Shown here piece after piece: positions 41,351 to 50,758 of a DNA stretch of 54,894 nt. The position numbers were made by a program, and so were the translations under genes. The notes under the pieces are model-generated. The model had not been told where the DNA came from, ran no database searches, and was given only the letters and a program-made list of their open reading frames with translations. The DNA comes from Flavobacteriales bacterium. Its GTDB lineage: Bacteria; Bacteroidota; Bacteroidia; Flavobacteriales; BACL11. Location of the stretch: contig NZRO01000025.1 of the NCBI GenBank assembly GCA_002696275.1, positions 9,062 to 63,955 of the forward strand, in the 5' to 3' direction. The first letter of the stretch is position 1; each line of letters opens with the position of its first letter.

Positions 41351-41950
41351 ATGTCATTCGAATTACCAAAATTACCTTATGATTATGATGCTTTAGAGCC
41401 TCATATTGATGCAAGAACTATGGAAATACATCATAGCAAACATCATAATGGATATACAAACAACTTAAACAATGCTATCTCTGGAACAGATTTAGAAGGA
41501 AAAACTATAGAAGAAATTTGCTCAAGTCCTGGATTAAGTGGAGCTGTTAGAAATAATGGAGGGGGGTACTATAATCATTGTTTATTCTGGGATATAATGA
41601 GTCCAAATGGAGGGGGAAATCCTTCAGGTAAAATTGAAGAAGCTATAAACAATACATTTGGTTCATTTGAAAATTTCAAAACAGAATTTTCTAAGGCTGC
41701 TGGAACTAGATTTGGATCTGGATGGGCTTGGCTCTGCTGTTGTTCTGGAGAGTTAAAAATATGTTCAACACCTAATCAAGACAATCCTTTAATGGAGGGT
41801 CAATGCGGGGGAACTCCTTTACTCTGTTTAGATGTATGGGAACATGCTTACTATTTAAATTATCAAAATAGAAGACCTGATTATATTGAAGCCTTCTTTA
41901 ATGTAATAAATTGGGAAGAAGTTAACAGAATATATGAAAACTCCATATAA
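41351..41950 (+). CDS. sodB: Fe/Mn superoxide dismutase
   Basis: '[38 protein letters not shown]', 'FGSGWAWL', '[20 protein letters not shown]'. Confidence 0.95.
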   Translation: MSFELPKLPYDYDALEPHIDARTMEIHHSKHHNGYTNNLNNAISGTDLEGKTIEEICSSPGLSGAVRNNGGGYYNHCLFWDIMSPNGGGNPSGKIEEAINNTFGSFENFKTEFSKAAGTRFGSGWAWLCCCSGELKICSTPNQDNPLMEGQCGGTPLLCLDVWEHAYYLNYQNRRPDYIEAFFNVINWEEVNRIYENSI

Positions 41951-41972
41951 GCAGGAATTCAGATAAATTTCA

Positions 41973-41980
41973 TACATTTG
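41973..41980 (+). promoter_or_regulatory. -7 promoter box for the ExbB/ExbD-type operon
   Basis: TACATTTG (TAnnTTTG) 27 nt before the ATG. Confidence 0.45.
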
Positions 41981-42007
41981 CGACACTAAATTTTAAAAAA
42001 TAAAAAA

Positions 42008-42829
42008 ATGAAAAAAGGATTTGCACTATTTACTTTAATTGCGTTTTTATCGATGAGTAACTTAACGATTTTTGCTCAAGATACTACAACTACTGAAGAG
42101 GTTGTTACAACAGAAACTGTAATAGAAGAGGAAACATCTACAGATGAAGTTGTTGAAAATGAAACAACAGAAGAGAATTCTACAGAAGTTGTTACAAAAG
42201 AGGAAACATTTCACCAAATAATTAAGCAAAAATTTATGGAGGGAGGTCCTGAATTTATGGGAATTGTACTTCTTTGTTTAATTTTAGGTCTAGCTCTTGC
42301 AATTGAAAGAATTATATACTTAAATATGGCAACTATCAATTCCGATAAATTGTTGAATGATGTTGAATCTGCGCTGAAAAGTGGAGGTGTTGATGCCGCT
42401 AAGGATGTATGCAGGAATACAAAAGGACCAATCGCTTCGATCTTCTACCAAGGATTAGACAGATCAAATGAAGGCTTAGAACAAGTAGAAAAATCAATTG
42501 TAGCATACGGTAGTGTTCAAATGGGACTACTTGAAAAAGGACTTTCTTGGATTTCTTTATTCATTGCTTTAGCTCCTATGTTAGGATTTATGGGTACAGT
42601 AATTGGTATGATTGGAGCTTTTGATTCTATTGAAGCTGCCGGAGATATTTCTCCTTCATTAGTAGCAGGAGGTATTAAAGTAGCCCTTTTAACAACAGTT
42701 TTCGGACTTATTGTCGCTATGATTCTTCAAGTCTTTTACAACTACTTAATTTCAAAAGTAGATTCTATAGTAAACGACATGGAAGATTCGTCTATAAAGT
42801 TAGTGGATATTCTTGTAAATAATAAGTAA
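42008..42829 (+). CDS. MotA/TolQ/ExbB proton channel family protein with secreted Thr/Glu-rich N-terminal extension
   Basis: Signal-like N-terminus, acidic T/E-rich segment, then three TM segments with 'WISLFIALAPMLGFMGTVIGMIGAF'. Confidence 0.92.
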   Translation: MKKGFALFTLIAFLSMSNLTIFAQDTTTTEEVVTTETVIEEETSTDEVVENETTEENSTEVVTKEETFHQIIKQKFMEGGPEFMGIVLLCLILGLALAIERIIYLNMATINSDKLLNDVESALKSGGVDAAKDVCRNTKGPIASIFYQGLDRSNEGLEQVEKSIVAYGSVQMGLLEKGLSWISLFIALAPMLGFMGTVIGMIGAFDSIEAAGDISPSLVAGGIKVALLTTVFGLIVAMILQVFYNYLISKVDSIVNDMEDSSIKLVDILVNNK

Positions 42830-42831
42830 TT

Positions 42832-43176
42832 ATGGGATCTTTTATTGAAAACAACTTAGATATTTTTTACTGGTTAACAATAATTATGTTAACTGTAGCA
42901 ACTTTAGTTATTCTCGCTTTCTCAGTAAAAAACATGGCTACTAACAATAAATCTGCTAAAAAGACTCTTACTTCAATAGGGGGGTTGTCTTTAGTACTAT
43001 TGATATCATACTTTGCATTAGCTTCTGATGAAGTACTACCCACATATCAGAAGTATGATATAAGTGAGGCTACCTCTAATTTGGTAGGAATGGGATTATG
43101 GTCTTTCTATATCCTTTCAACTATTGCAGTAGTGTCTATTATTATTACTGAATTTTCGAAGAAATTTAGCAAGTAA
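42832..43176 (+). CDS. Hypothetical three-TM protein between ExbB- and ExbD-type genes
   Basis: 114 aa, three hydrophobic segments, 2 nt after the ExbB-type stop. Confidence 0.8.
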   Translation: MGSFIENNLDIFYWLTIIMLTVATLVILAFSVKNMATNNKSAKKTLTSIGGLSLVLLISYFALASDEVLPTYQKYDISEATSNLVGMGLWSFYILSTIAVVSIIITEFSKKFSK

Positions 43177-43178
43177 AA

Positions 43179-43745
43179 ATGGCGAGTAAAAGAAGAGGTT
43201 TACCTGAAATAAATGCCGGATCAATGGCCGACATCGCTTTCTTATTACTTATTTTCTTTTTAGTAACAACTACTATGGATGTAGACTCTGGAATTTCTAG
43301 GAAACTACCCCCTATGCCAGAAGAAAATATTGAAACTCCAGAAATTCATAAACGAAACATATTTGTGGTTTTAATTAATAAGAATAATAAAGTATTAGCG
43401 GGAATTGGATCTCCCACTAATAATATTGAATTAGATGGAAATGGCATTATTAGTGAATCATTAAAAGAAGATGTAAAGGCATTTGTTAGTAATAATGGGA
43501 CTAAGGATAACTCGTCGGAAAGTCCTGAAAAAGCTGTCGTATCCTTACAGAATCAAGAAGGAACCTCATATAGTATGTATATTCAAGTTCAGAATGAGCT
43601 TACTAAAGCCTATAATGAATTAAGAAATGAGAAAGCAAACAACGATTATGGAAGGGATTTTGACAAATTAGATCTAGATGAACAAAAAATAATAAAGAAA
43701 TATTATCCAATGAAAGTTTCAGAAGCTGAAACAAAAGCAAACTAA
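43179..43745 (+). CDS. ExbD/TolR family biopolymer transport protein, copy 1
   Basis: 'LPEINAGSMADIAFLLLIFFLVTTTMDVD' TM with membrane Asp. Confidence 0.92.
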   Translation: MASKRRGLPEINAGSMADIAFLLLIFFLVTTTMDVDSGISRKLPPMPEENIETPEIHKRNIFVVLINKNNKVLAGIGSPTNNIELDGNGIISESLKEDVKAFVSNNGTKDNSSESPEKAVVSLQNQEGTSYSMYIQVQNELTKAYNELRNEKANNDYGRDFDKLDLDEQKIIKKYYPMKVSEAETKAN

Positions 43746-43749
43746 AACA

Positions 43750-44232
43750 ATGAGTAAATTCAAAAAAGGGGGAGGAAAATCTATACCAGCAATATCTACT
43801 GCGTCTTTACCAGATATTGTGTTTATGCTACTTTTCTTTTTTATGGTTACTACTGTAATGAGAGAAACCACACTAAAGATTGAGGTAAAACCTCCAGAAG
43901 CTACTGAAGTAAAAAAGATGGAAAAAAAATCTTTAGTAAGTTATATTTATATAGGTTCTCCTACACAATCACAACAAGCAACTTTCGGAACAAAAGCACG
44001 AATTCAACTAAATGATGTTACTTTTAGCAGAAAAGAAGTAGATGAAATTCAAAACTTTATTAATGCGGAAAGACTCTCAAAAGACGAAGATGAGATTCCT
44101 TACATGACTACTTCTATTAAAGCTGATGAAAATGTTACAATGGGAATTGTAACGGATGTAAAAACAGAATTAAGAAAAGTTAATGCCCTCAAAATAAACT
44201 ATTCTACAAAAAAATCTAAAGAATCAAACTAA
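43750..44232 (+). CDS. ExbD/TolR family biopolymer transport protein, copy 2
   Basis: 'IPAISTASLPDIVFMLLFFFMVTTVMRE' TM with membrane Asp. Confidence 0.92.
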   Translation: MSKFKKGGGKSIPAISTASLPDIVFMLLFFFMVTTVMRETTLKIEVKPPEATEVKKMEKKSLVSYIYIGSPTQSQQATFGTKARIQLNDVTFSRKEVDEIQNFINAERLSKDEDEIPYMTTSIKADENVTMGIVTDVKTELRKVNALKINYSTKKSKESN

Positions 44233-45125
44233 TCAGATTTTGGATTGTTTACTTTTATATACAAATAGAAAAATAATAGTACAACTGAAACACTAAAAAA
44301 AGCTTGAAGGAAACTTATTTCAGTGTTTTCTAAATTTGTTATATCTGTATTCAAATTGTCTGAAAAAGCAGAAAACATGAGTAATACGCCCAATGCATTA
44401 TTTATAAAATGTGCTAGTATTGATGTACATAAATTTCTAGAGTAGACAAATAAATATCCCAATATAATACCTAGCAAAAGTCTAGGCAAGAACCCAAAAA
44501 ACTGCATATGTATTGCTGAAAATATACAAGATGTTATAATAACCGAAAGATGAGTAGATTTTAAAATATTTGATAATTTTTTCTGTATGATTCCTCTAAA
44601 AAACAACTCCTCTCCAATAGCAGGAATTAACGCAATTAGAAATAAATTCAATATAAGATCCCAAACAGAATTCATACTTAAAAAGAAATTGGTTAACTCT
44701 GCTGCTTTATCTTCCATTAATTCCATCTGACTATAAATGACAGGGATATATTCTGAAACAGAATGTAAGAAAATAGTATTTAACTGCATACAAAACACAA
44801 CAAATGGTTGTATAAATATTATCATGAATAAAATCAGTAATATGTTTTGTCTTTTTAATCTGCTCCTAAATCCGAAAACATTTAAAGAATCCTTCGAGGA
44901 AAAATAAGAAAAAAGAATACAGGGAATTATAAAAACAAAAACGGAAGCAATAAATTGAGAAATCTTTAGCTTGTTTTTGTTTTCCTCTAAAAATATATCT
45001 GCTTCGGCTGGAGACATTATGCTAGAAAATATTATTCCAATAAATGAGGATATAAATACTAACAACACAAAATACCATAATTTTAACGATTCTGATTTAT
45101 CTTGTAAGATTCCTTTAAGGTTCAT
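44229..45125 (-). CDS. CPBP family intramembrane glutamic endopeptidase
   Basis: 'IPAIGEELFFRGIIQKKL', 'AIHMQFFGFLPRLLLGIILGYLF', 'AHFINNALGVLL'. Confidence 0.9.
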   Translation of the reverse strand: MNLKGILQDKSESLKLWYFVLLVFISSFIGIIFSSIMSPAEADIFLEENKNKLKISQFIASVFVFIIPCILFSYFSSKDSLNVFGFRSRLKRQNILLILFMIIFIQPFVVFCMQLNTIFLHSVSEYIPVIYSQMELMEDKAAELTNFFLSMNSVWDLILNLFLIALIPAIGEELFFRGIIQKKLSNILKSTHLSVIITSCIFSAIHMQFFGFLPRLLLGIILGYLFVYSRNLCTSILAHFINNALGVLLMFSAFSDNLNTDITNLENTEISFLQAFFSVSVVLLFFYLYIKVNNPKSD

Positions 45126-45133
45126 AAGCTTTG

Positions 45134-45165
45134 TTATTTTTGTAAAAAATTATTTTTGTAAAAAA
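45134..45165 (+). repeat. Exact tandem duplication of 16 bp carrying the dusB -7 box
   Basis: ttatttttgtaaaaaa at 45134-45149 and again at 45150-45165; each contains TATTTTTG. Confidence 0.9.
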
Positions 45166-45166
45166 T

Positions 45167-46168
45167 ATGTCTGTAAAAATAGGAAATATAGATTTAGGAG
45201 ACTTCCCCCTTTTACTAGCTCCAATGGAAGATGTTAGTGACCCTCCATTTCGCGCACTTTGTAAGAAACATGGTGCAGATTTGATGTTTACAGAATTTAT
45301 TTCATCTGAGGGTTTAATTAGGGATGCGGATAAAAGTACTCAGAAGTTGGATATTTATGATTTTGAAAGACCTATCGGGATTCAAATTTTTGGAAATAAT
45401 ATTGAAAGTATGATGGAGGCTACTAGAATTTGTGAAAGAGCAAACCCAGAAATTATTGATATAAATTATGGATGTCCTGTAAAGAAAGTAGCGAATAAAG
45501 GTGCCGGAGCAGGAATTTTACGAGATATTCCAAAAATGGTAGAGATGACAAAACAAATTGTAAAATCTACAAAACTTCCTGTAACTGTAAAGACTAGATT
45601 GGGATGGGATGAAAACACAAAACATATAGTAGAGGTAGCAGAAAGGTTACAAGACGTGGGGATAAAAGCTATATCAATACATGGGAGAACTAGAAAGCAA
45701 ATGTATAAAGGAGCTGCAGATTGGACACTTATTAAAGCGGTAAAAAACAACCCTAGAATACATATTCCTGTTTTTGGAAATGGTGATGTTGACTCTCCTG
45801 AGAAAGCAAAGTTAATGAAAGATGAATTTGGATTAGATGGAGCTATGATTGGGAGAGCCTCTATAGGTAACCCTTGGATTTTTAATGAAATCAAACACTT
45901 TTTGAAAACTGGAAAATACTTAGATAGACCAAGCATGACTGAAAGAGTAGAAGCTTGTAAACAACACCTTAAACACTCTATTCAGTGGAAAGGAGATATT
46001 TTAGGAATTGCAGAAATGAAGCGTCATTACACCAATTATTTTAAAGGAATCATAAATTTCAAACCCTATAGAATTAAAATGGTAACTTCTGATTCTCAGC
46101 GAGAAATAGAAGACACTTTAGATGAAGTTGCAATAAAGTTTAAAGAGTATCAATTCCTAAGGCCTTAA
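45167..46168 (+). CDS. dusB: tRNA dihydrouridine synthase
   Basis: 'LLLAPMEDVSDPPFRALCKKHGADLMFTEFISSEGL', 'IDINYGCPVKKVANKGAGAGIL', 'AISIHGRTRKQMYKGAADW'. Confidence 0.95.
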   Translation: MSVKIGNIDLGDFPLLLAPMEDVSDPPFRALCKKHGADLMFTEFISSEGLIRDADKSTQKLDIYDFERPIGIQIFGNNIESMMEATRICERANPEIIDINYGCPVKKVANKGAGAGILRDIPKMVEMTKQIVKSTKLPVTVKTRLGWDENTKHIVEVAERLQDVGIKAISIHGRTRKQMYKGAADWTLIKAVKNNPRIHIPVFGNGDVDSPEKAKLMKDEFGLDGAMIGRASIGNPWIFNEIKHFLKTGKYLDRPSMTERVEACKQHLKHSIQWKGDILGIAEMKRHYTNYFKGIINFKPYRIKMVTSDSQREIEDTLDEVAIKFKEYQFLRP

Positions 46169-47371
46169 AAATCTATCTGTCAAAACTTTAGAGGGAAAAT
46201 AAGATGTTATTAATCCAATTATTATCACTATTAATTCTACAATAATAACATCTATCATATCTAATTTTACAGGATAAAAATTAACCACAAAATTTCCTTG
46301 CATAGGAATAAGTCCAAAATGTTGCTGTAATAAGGAAAATAAGACACCTATAGATAATCCAATTAAACTTCCAATTAATACCCCAAGAAAGCCTTTCATA
46401 AAAAATATATTTATGATTTGTTTTCTGTTAGAACCTAATTTCCAAAATGTCGTAATGTCATTTTTTTTATCAATCATCAACATGCTTAATGAACTGATTA
46501 TATTAAAACTTGCTATAATTAATATGAAGGTAAGTATTATAAATACCGCTAGCTTTTCCGAGTTTAATAGCTTGTATAAAAATTGATGTTGTTCTATTCT
46601 TGTTTTTATTATAAAGTCTTCACCTAATATCTGTTGTAATTTAAGTTTAAGTTCATCCATATCCTTTTCATTTTTCAACAAAATCTCCAAAGAAGAAGCT
46701 TCTCCTTCTCTATCTAATAATTTCTGAACTCTTTTCAAAGGAGAAACAGAATACTTATTATCATATTCTGACTGTACTGAAAACATGCCTATTGGCGTAA
46801 AAACTGACCTTTCAATATCTGAACTATCTCTAATATATTTTGACTCTTTTTCTGGAACCGTTACTACTATTTTACTGAATATATTATTTAAATCTACAGA
46901 AAGATTATTCATTACTCCAGCTCCTAAGACTAAAACATCATTTTCTTTATATAAATCATCATAAAAATAACCTCCTAATTTTAGCAAACTATCTATTTCA
47001 ACAATCTCATCAAAAGAATCATCTACTCCTTTTAGTTCAACAATCACCTCATTATTCTTGTGTTCCATCAGTACTCTTTCAGTAAGAGTAAAAGAATAAT
47101 TCTCAATTTCTTCTATATCCAAAATTTTATCCTTAACATCATTTGTTGTGAATGTTTTTGACTGAGAGGAATATACTTTTAGATGAGGGTCAAAAGAATT
47201 ATACATTTCGAGTACTATCTGTTCAAAACCATTAAATACTGATAATACTATAACTAAAGCAGCTGTTCCAATTGCTATTCCTAGTAAAGAAATATATGAA
47301 ATAATGTTAACAATATTCGTTCTCTTACTAGAAAAGGAATATCTTTTAGCTATAAAATACGGAAAATTCAT
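46157..47371 (-). CDS. ABC transporter permease, FtsX/LolC-like
   Basis: 'IAKRYSFSSKRTNIVNIISYISLLGIAIGTAALVIVLSVFNGFE', 'MLMIDKKNDITTFWKLGSNRKQIINIFFMKGFLGVLIGSLIGLSIG'. Confidence 0.92.
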   Translation of the reverse strand: MNFPYFIAKRYSFSSKRTNIVNIISYISLLGIAIGTAALVIVLSVFNGFEQIVLEMYNSFDPHLKVYSSQSKTFTTNDVKDKILDIEEIENYSFTLTERVLMEHKNNEVIVELKGVDDSFDEIVEIDSLLKLGGYFYDDLYKENDVLVLGAGVMNNLSVDLNNIFSKIVVTVPEKESKYIRDSSDIERSVFTPIGMFSVQSEYDNKYSVSPLKRVQKLLDREGEASSLEILLKNEKDMDELKLKLQQILGEDFIIKTRIEQHQFLYKLLNSEKLAVFIILTFILIIASFNIISSLSMLMIDKKNDITTFWKLGSNRKQIINIFFMKGFLGVLIGSLIGLSIGVLFSLLQQHFGLIPMQGNFVVNFYPVKLDMIDVIIVELIVIIIGLITSYFPSKVLTDRFLRP

Positions 47372-47380
47372 TGTTATAAT

Positions 47381-47719
47381 TTATTGCTTTAACAATCTAT
47401 CAATTTCTTCAGCATATTCTGCGGAATCATCAATGTAAAAAATTAACTCTGGTATAATTCTTAGCTGATGTCTACAGCTCTTCGCTAGTAAAATTCTAAA
47501 TAACTTTTTATTTTCATTTAAAACACCAAGAGCTTCATCTGGACTAACTACCGGGAAAATACTTAAAAATACTTTTGATACAGACAGGTCTGCTGATATC
47601 CTAACTCGTGTCACCGTAACTAAAATATTTCCTAAATATTGATGAGCTTCTTTCTGAAAAATCAGAGCCAACTCTTTCTGTATAAGTTTAGATACTTTCT
47701 TTTGTCTTGTAGTTTCCAT
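47381..47719 (-). CDS. rbfA: Ribosome-binding factor A
   Basis: 'TTRQKKVSKLIQKELALIFQKE', 'VTVTRVRISADLSVSKVFLSIFP', 'LAKSCRHQLRIIPELIFYIDDS'. Confidence 0.94.
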   Translation of the reverse strand: METTRQKKVSKLIQKELALIFQKEAHQYLGNILVTVTRVRISADLSVSKVFLSIFPVVSPDEALGVLNENKKLFRILLAKSCRHQLRIIPELIFYIDDSAEYAEEIDRLLKQ

Positions 47720-47723
47720 ACTG

Positions 47724-47731
47724 CAAAGATA
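47724..47731 (-). promoter_or_regulatory. -7 promoter box for rbfA
   Basis: CAAAGATA on + = TATCTTTG on -, 4 nt from the rbfA ATG (TATCTTTG-CAGT-ATG). Confidence 0.5.
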
Positions 47732-47752
47732 CCTTTTCTATTTTCTTATCGT

Positions 47753-47760
47753 TACATTTG
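47753..47760 (+). promoter_or_regulatory. -7 promoter box for the msbA-like gene
   Basis: TACATTTG-CAGAG-ATG. Confidence 0.5.
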
Positions 47761-47765
47761 CAGAG

Positions 47766-49589
47766 ATGAAAGATTTTTTGAGAATATTAAAATATACTAA
47801 ATCATATTATTTATATGCTATTTTAAATATAGTTTTTAATATTCTTACCGTTCTTTTTTCTTTGGTATCACTTACAATGGTAATTCCTTTTTTAGGATTA
47901 CTTTTTGGCACTATACAAGTTGATGATATAAAACCTGAGGGGTTTTATTTGACTCCAGAATCATTAAAAGATCATTTGTATTATGAAATAAATTTAATAA
48001 TTCAATCTGGGGAGAAAGAAGATGCATTATTCTTTATCTGTGTCCTTATTCTTACAACATTTTTCCTTAGAAATCTATTTCGATACCTTTCATTATATTT
48101 TCTAACTCCTATACGAAATGGTGTTGTACATGATTTGAGAAGTAGTTTACACAAAAAAGTTATCTCTTTGCCTATTGGTTTTTTTACTGAAAAAAGGAGA
48201 GGAGATATAACCTCAAGAATGACAACTGATTTAGTAGAAATTGAATGGTCAATTATGAGTTCCTTGGAAATGATCTTTCGTGATCCTTTACAAATAATTG
48301 TGTATCTAATTACACTTATTTTATTAAGTCCACAACTAACTCTTTTTGTAGTAATCTTGTTTCCAATTACAGGCTTTATAATTGCTAAAATTGGAAAAAG
48401 TTTAAAAAAATCCTCTGAGAAAAGCCAACAAAAAATGGCTGATCTTTTATCAATTCTTGATGAGAATATTGGGGGGTTAAAAGTTATTAAACTGTTTAAT
48501 ACAGAAAAAAATGCTCGAAAAAAGTTTGATAAAGAAAGCAATCAATATAAGAATTTAATGACTTCTCTATTACGAAAAAAAGATATGTCATCTCCTATGA
48601 GCGAATTCTTAAGCACTATAATTATGGTGGTAGTAATGTGGTTTGGAGGAAAGCTCGTTTTAGGAGGAGATTCTGCTCTAAAACCAGAGGAATTTATTGG
48701 ATATATTTTAATCTTTTCACAAATAATCCCTCCCGCAAAATCATTTACAACTGCTTATTATAGATTACAAAAAGGAGCGGCAGCATCTGCTAGGGTTTAT
48801 GAATTGATGGATGCTGAAAATAATATAACCGATTCGAAAAATCCTATTTCGGTAAATAAAATAGAAAAAGGAATAAGTATACAAAATGTTAGTTTTAAAT
48901 ATGAGAATTCTACAATCCTAAATAAAATTAGCTTTAATATTCCAAAAGGACAAACTGTTGCCATTGTTGGGAAATCAGGTAGTGGAAAATCTACTATAGC
49001 AGATTTGTGCGCTCGTTTTTATGACATTACGACAGGGGAAATCTGTATTGATGACATCAACATAAAAGATATTAGAGTATTTGATTTAAGAAAACTTATG
49101 GGAGTTGTATTTCAGGATTCTATTCTATTTAACGATACTATCTATAACAATATACTGATAGGCAATCCTAGAGCAAGCAAGGAAGAGGTTTTGGAAGCTT
49201 CAAGAATCGCTAATGCTGAAGAGTTTATCTTAGAAAGCAAAAATGGTTACGAAACAAATATTGGTGAAAGAGGAAATAAACTTTCTGGAGGACAAAAGCA
49301 AAGAATAAGTATTGCAAGAGCTATTCTTAAAAATCCTGAATTCTTAATTTTAGATGAAGCAACATCCTCTTTAGACACACAATCTGAAAAATTAGTGCAA
49401 AATGCATTATCTAATTTAATGAAAAAACGAACAACATTAGTTATAGCTCACAGACTTTCTACTATAATAGACGCAGACGAGATAATAGTTTTAAATGAAG
49501 GAAATATTATAGAAAGAGGAAGTCACTCTGACTTAATAAAACTAAATGGTCATTACAAACAACTGATAGATTTACAGACTATCTGTTAA
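47766..49589 (+). CDS. msbA: ABC transporter ATP-binding/permease (MsbA-like lipid exporter)
   Basis: Six-TM exporter domain; Walker A 'VGKSGSGKSTIADLCARFY', signature 'NKLSGGQKQRISIARAILKNPEFLILDEATSSLD'. Confidence 0.92.
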   Translation: MKDFLRILKYTKSYYLYAILNIVFNILTVLFSLVSLTMVIPFLGLLFGTIQVDDIKPEGFYLTPESLKDHLYYEINLIIQSGEKEDALFFICVLILTTFFLRNLFRYLSLYFLTPIRNGVVHDLRSSLHKKVISLPIGFFTEKRRGDITSRMTTDLVEIEWSIMSSLEMIFRDPLQIIVYLITLILLSPQLTLFVVILFPITGFIIAKIGKSLKKSSEKSQQKMADLLSILDENIGGLKVIKLFNTEKNARKKFDKESNQYKNLMTSLLRKKDMSSPMSEFLSTIIMVVVMWFGGKLVLGGDSALKPEEFIGYILIFSQIIPPAKSFTTAYYRLQKGAAASARVYELMDAENNITDSKNPISVNKIEKGISIQNVSFKYENSTILNKISFNIPKGQTVAIVGKSGSGKSTIADLCARFYDITTGEICIDDINIKDIRVFDLRKLMGVVFQDSILFNDTIYNNILIGNPRASKEEVLEASRIANAEEFILESKNGYETNIGERGNKLSGGQKQRISIARAILKNPEFLILDEATSSLDTQSEKLVQNALSNLMKKRTTLVIAHRLSTIIDADEIIVLNEGNIIERGSHSDLIKLNGHYKQLIDLQTIC

Positions 49590-50752
49590 TACAAGAAATT
49601 GTTATACGGATATCTTTTTACGTGTAACTCTTTTATTCGTTCATACATTAAAGACCTTAACTCCTCAAAATGCGTTTTATTTAACGCAGAAATAAAAATT
49701 GCATCATTATTTGATTTAGCCATCCAGGTTTTTTTCAAATCTGCAAGTGAGATATTTTCTTTTGTGACAGGGGTTAAATCATCCTCTTCTTTTGGTGTGA
49801 ATGTATATTGATCAATCTTATTAAAAACAATTAAGGATGGAATATGTGAGGATCCAATTTCTGCTATTGTTTTTTCTACAACCTGAATATGATCTTCAAA
49901 AGAATTGTTTGAAATATCTACTACATGCAATAACAAATCAGACTCTCTCACCTCATCTAAAGTTGACTTAAAAGATTCTACAAGTTGATGAGGAAGCTTT
50001 CGAATAAATCCAACAGTATCTGCAAGCAGGAAGGGAAGATTTTGAAAAACTACTTTTCTTACAGTCGTATCCAGCGTTGCAAACAACTTGTTTTCAGCAA
50101 ATATATCTGACTTGCTTAAACTATTCATTAAAGTAGATTTTCCAGCATTTGTATATCCAACTAAAGCAACTCTAATCAGATGTTCTCTTCTTTGTCTTTG
50201 AGTAAATCCTTGCTTATCAATTTTTACCATTTTCTTTTTTAAAAGAGATATCTTGTCTTTAATAATCCTTCTATCTGTTTCGATTTGTGTTTCTCCAGGA
50301 CCTCTCATTCCAATACCTCCTTTCTGTCTTTCTAAGTGAGTCCACATTCTGGTTAGTCGTGGTAATAAATATTGATATTGAGCCAATTCAACTTGAGTAC
50401 GAGCCTTTGCAGTTTTAGCTCTTGATGCAAAAATGTCAAGAATTAAATTGCTTCTGTCTAGAATCTTACATTTGTAAATCCTCTCTACATTTCTAAGCTG
50501 TGAAGCTGAGAGATCATCATCAAAGATGATCATATCAATTTCATTTTCTTCTACAAAGTCACGAACTTGATCTGTTTTTCCCTTTCCTAAAAAAGTTTTA
50601 TTGTCTGGCTTGGGTAATTTCTGAGTAAATTGTTTTACTGTTATTGCACCGGCTGTTCTAGCTAAAAAATCTAGTTCTAATAAATATTCACTTACGAGAT
50701 CCTCGGTTACTTCGGGTGTGATTAGCCCTATTAAAACCGCTCTTTCAGGCAT
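49586..50752 (-). CDS. hflX: GTPase HflX
   Basis: 'GKGTIDQ'-like 'FLGKGKTDQVRDF', 'DDDLSASQLRNVE', 'VALVGYTNAGKSTLMNSLSKSD', 'LLADTVGFIRKLPHQLVESFKSTLDEVRESDLLLHVVD'. Confidence 0.96.
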   Translation of the reverse strand: MPERAVLIGLITPEVTEDLVSEYLLELDFLARTAGAITVKQFTQKLPKPDNKTFLGKGKTDQVRDFVEENEIDMIIFDDDLSASQLRNVERIYKCKILDRSNLILDIFASRAKTAKARTQVELAQYQYLLPRLTRMWTHLERQKGGIGMRGPGETQIETDRRIIKDKISLLKKKMVKIDKQGFTQRQRREHLIRVALVGYTNAGKSTLMNSLSKSDIFAENKLFATLDTTVRKVVFQNLPFLLADTVGFIRKLPHQLVESFKSTLDEVRESDLLLHVVDISNNSFEDHIQVVEKTIAEIGSSHIPSLIVFNKIDQYTFTPKEEDDLTPVTKENISLADLKKTWMAKSNNDAIFISALNKTHFEELRSLMYERIKELHVKRYPYNNFLY

Positions 50753-50758
50753 ATAGTA

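Noticed and set aside
45466-45936. 156-aa minus-strand ORF opposite dusB
   Set aside because: Lies entirely within a clear tRNA-dihydrouridine synthase; no coding signature.
48002-48541. 179-aa minus-strand ORF opposite the msbA-like gene
   Set aside because: Antisense to the exporter TM domain; composition is that of a shadow frame.
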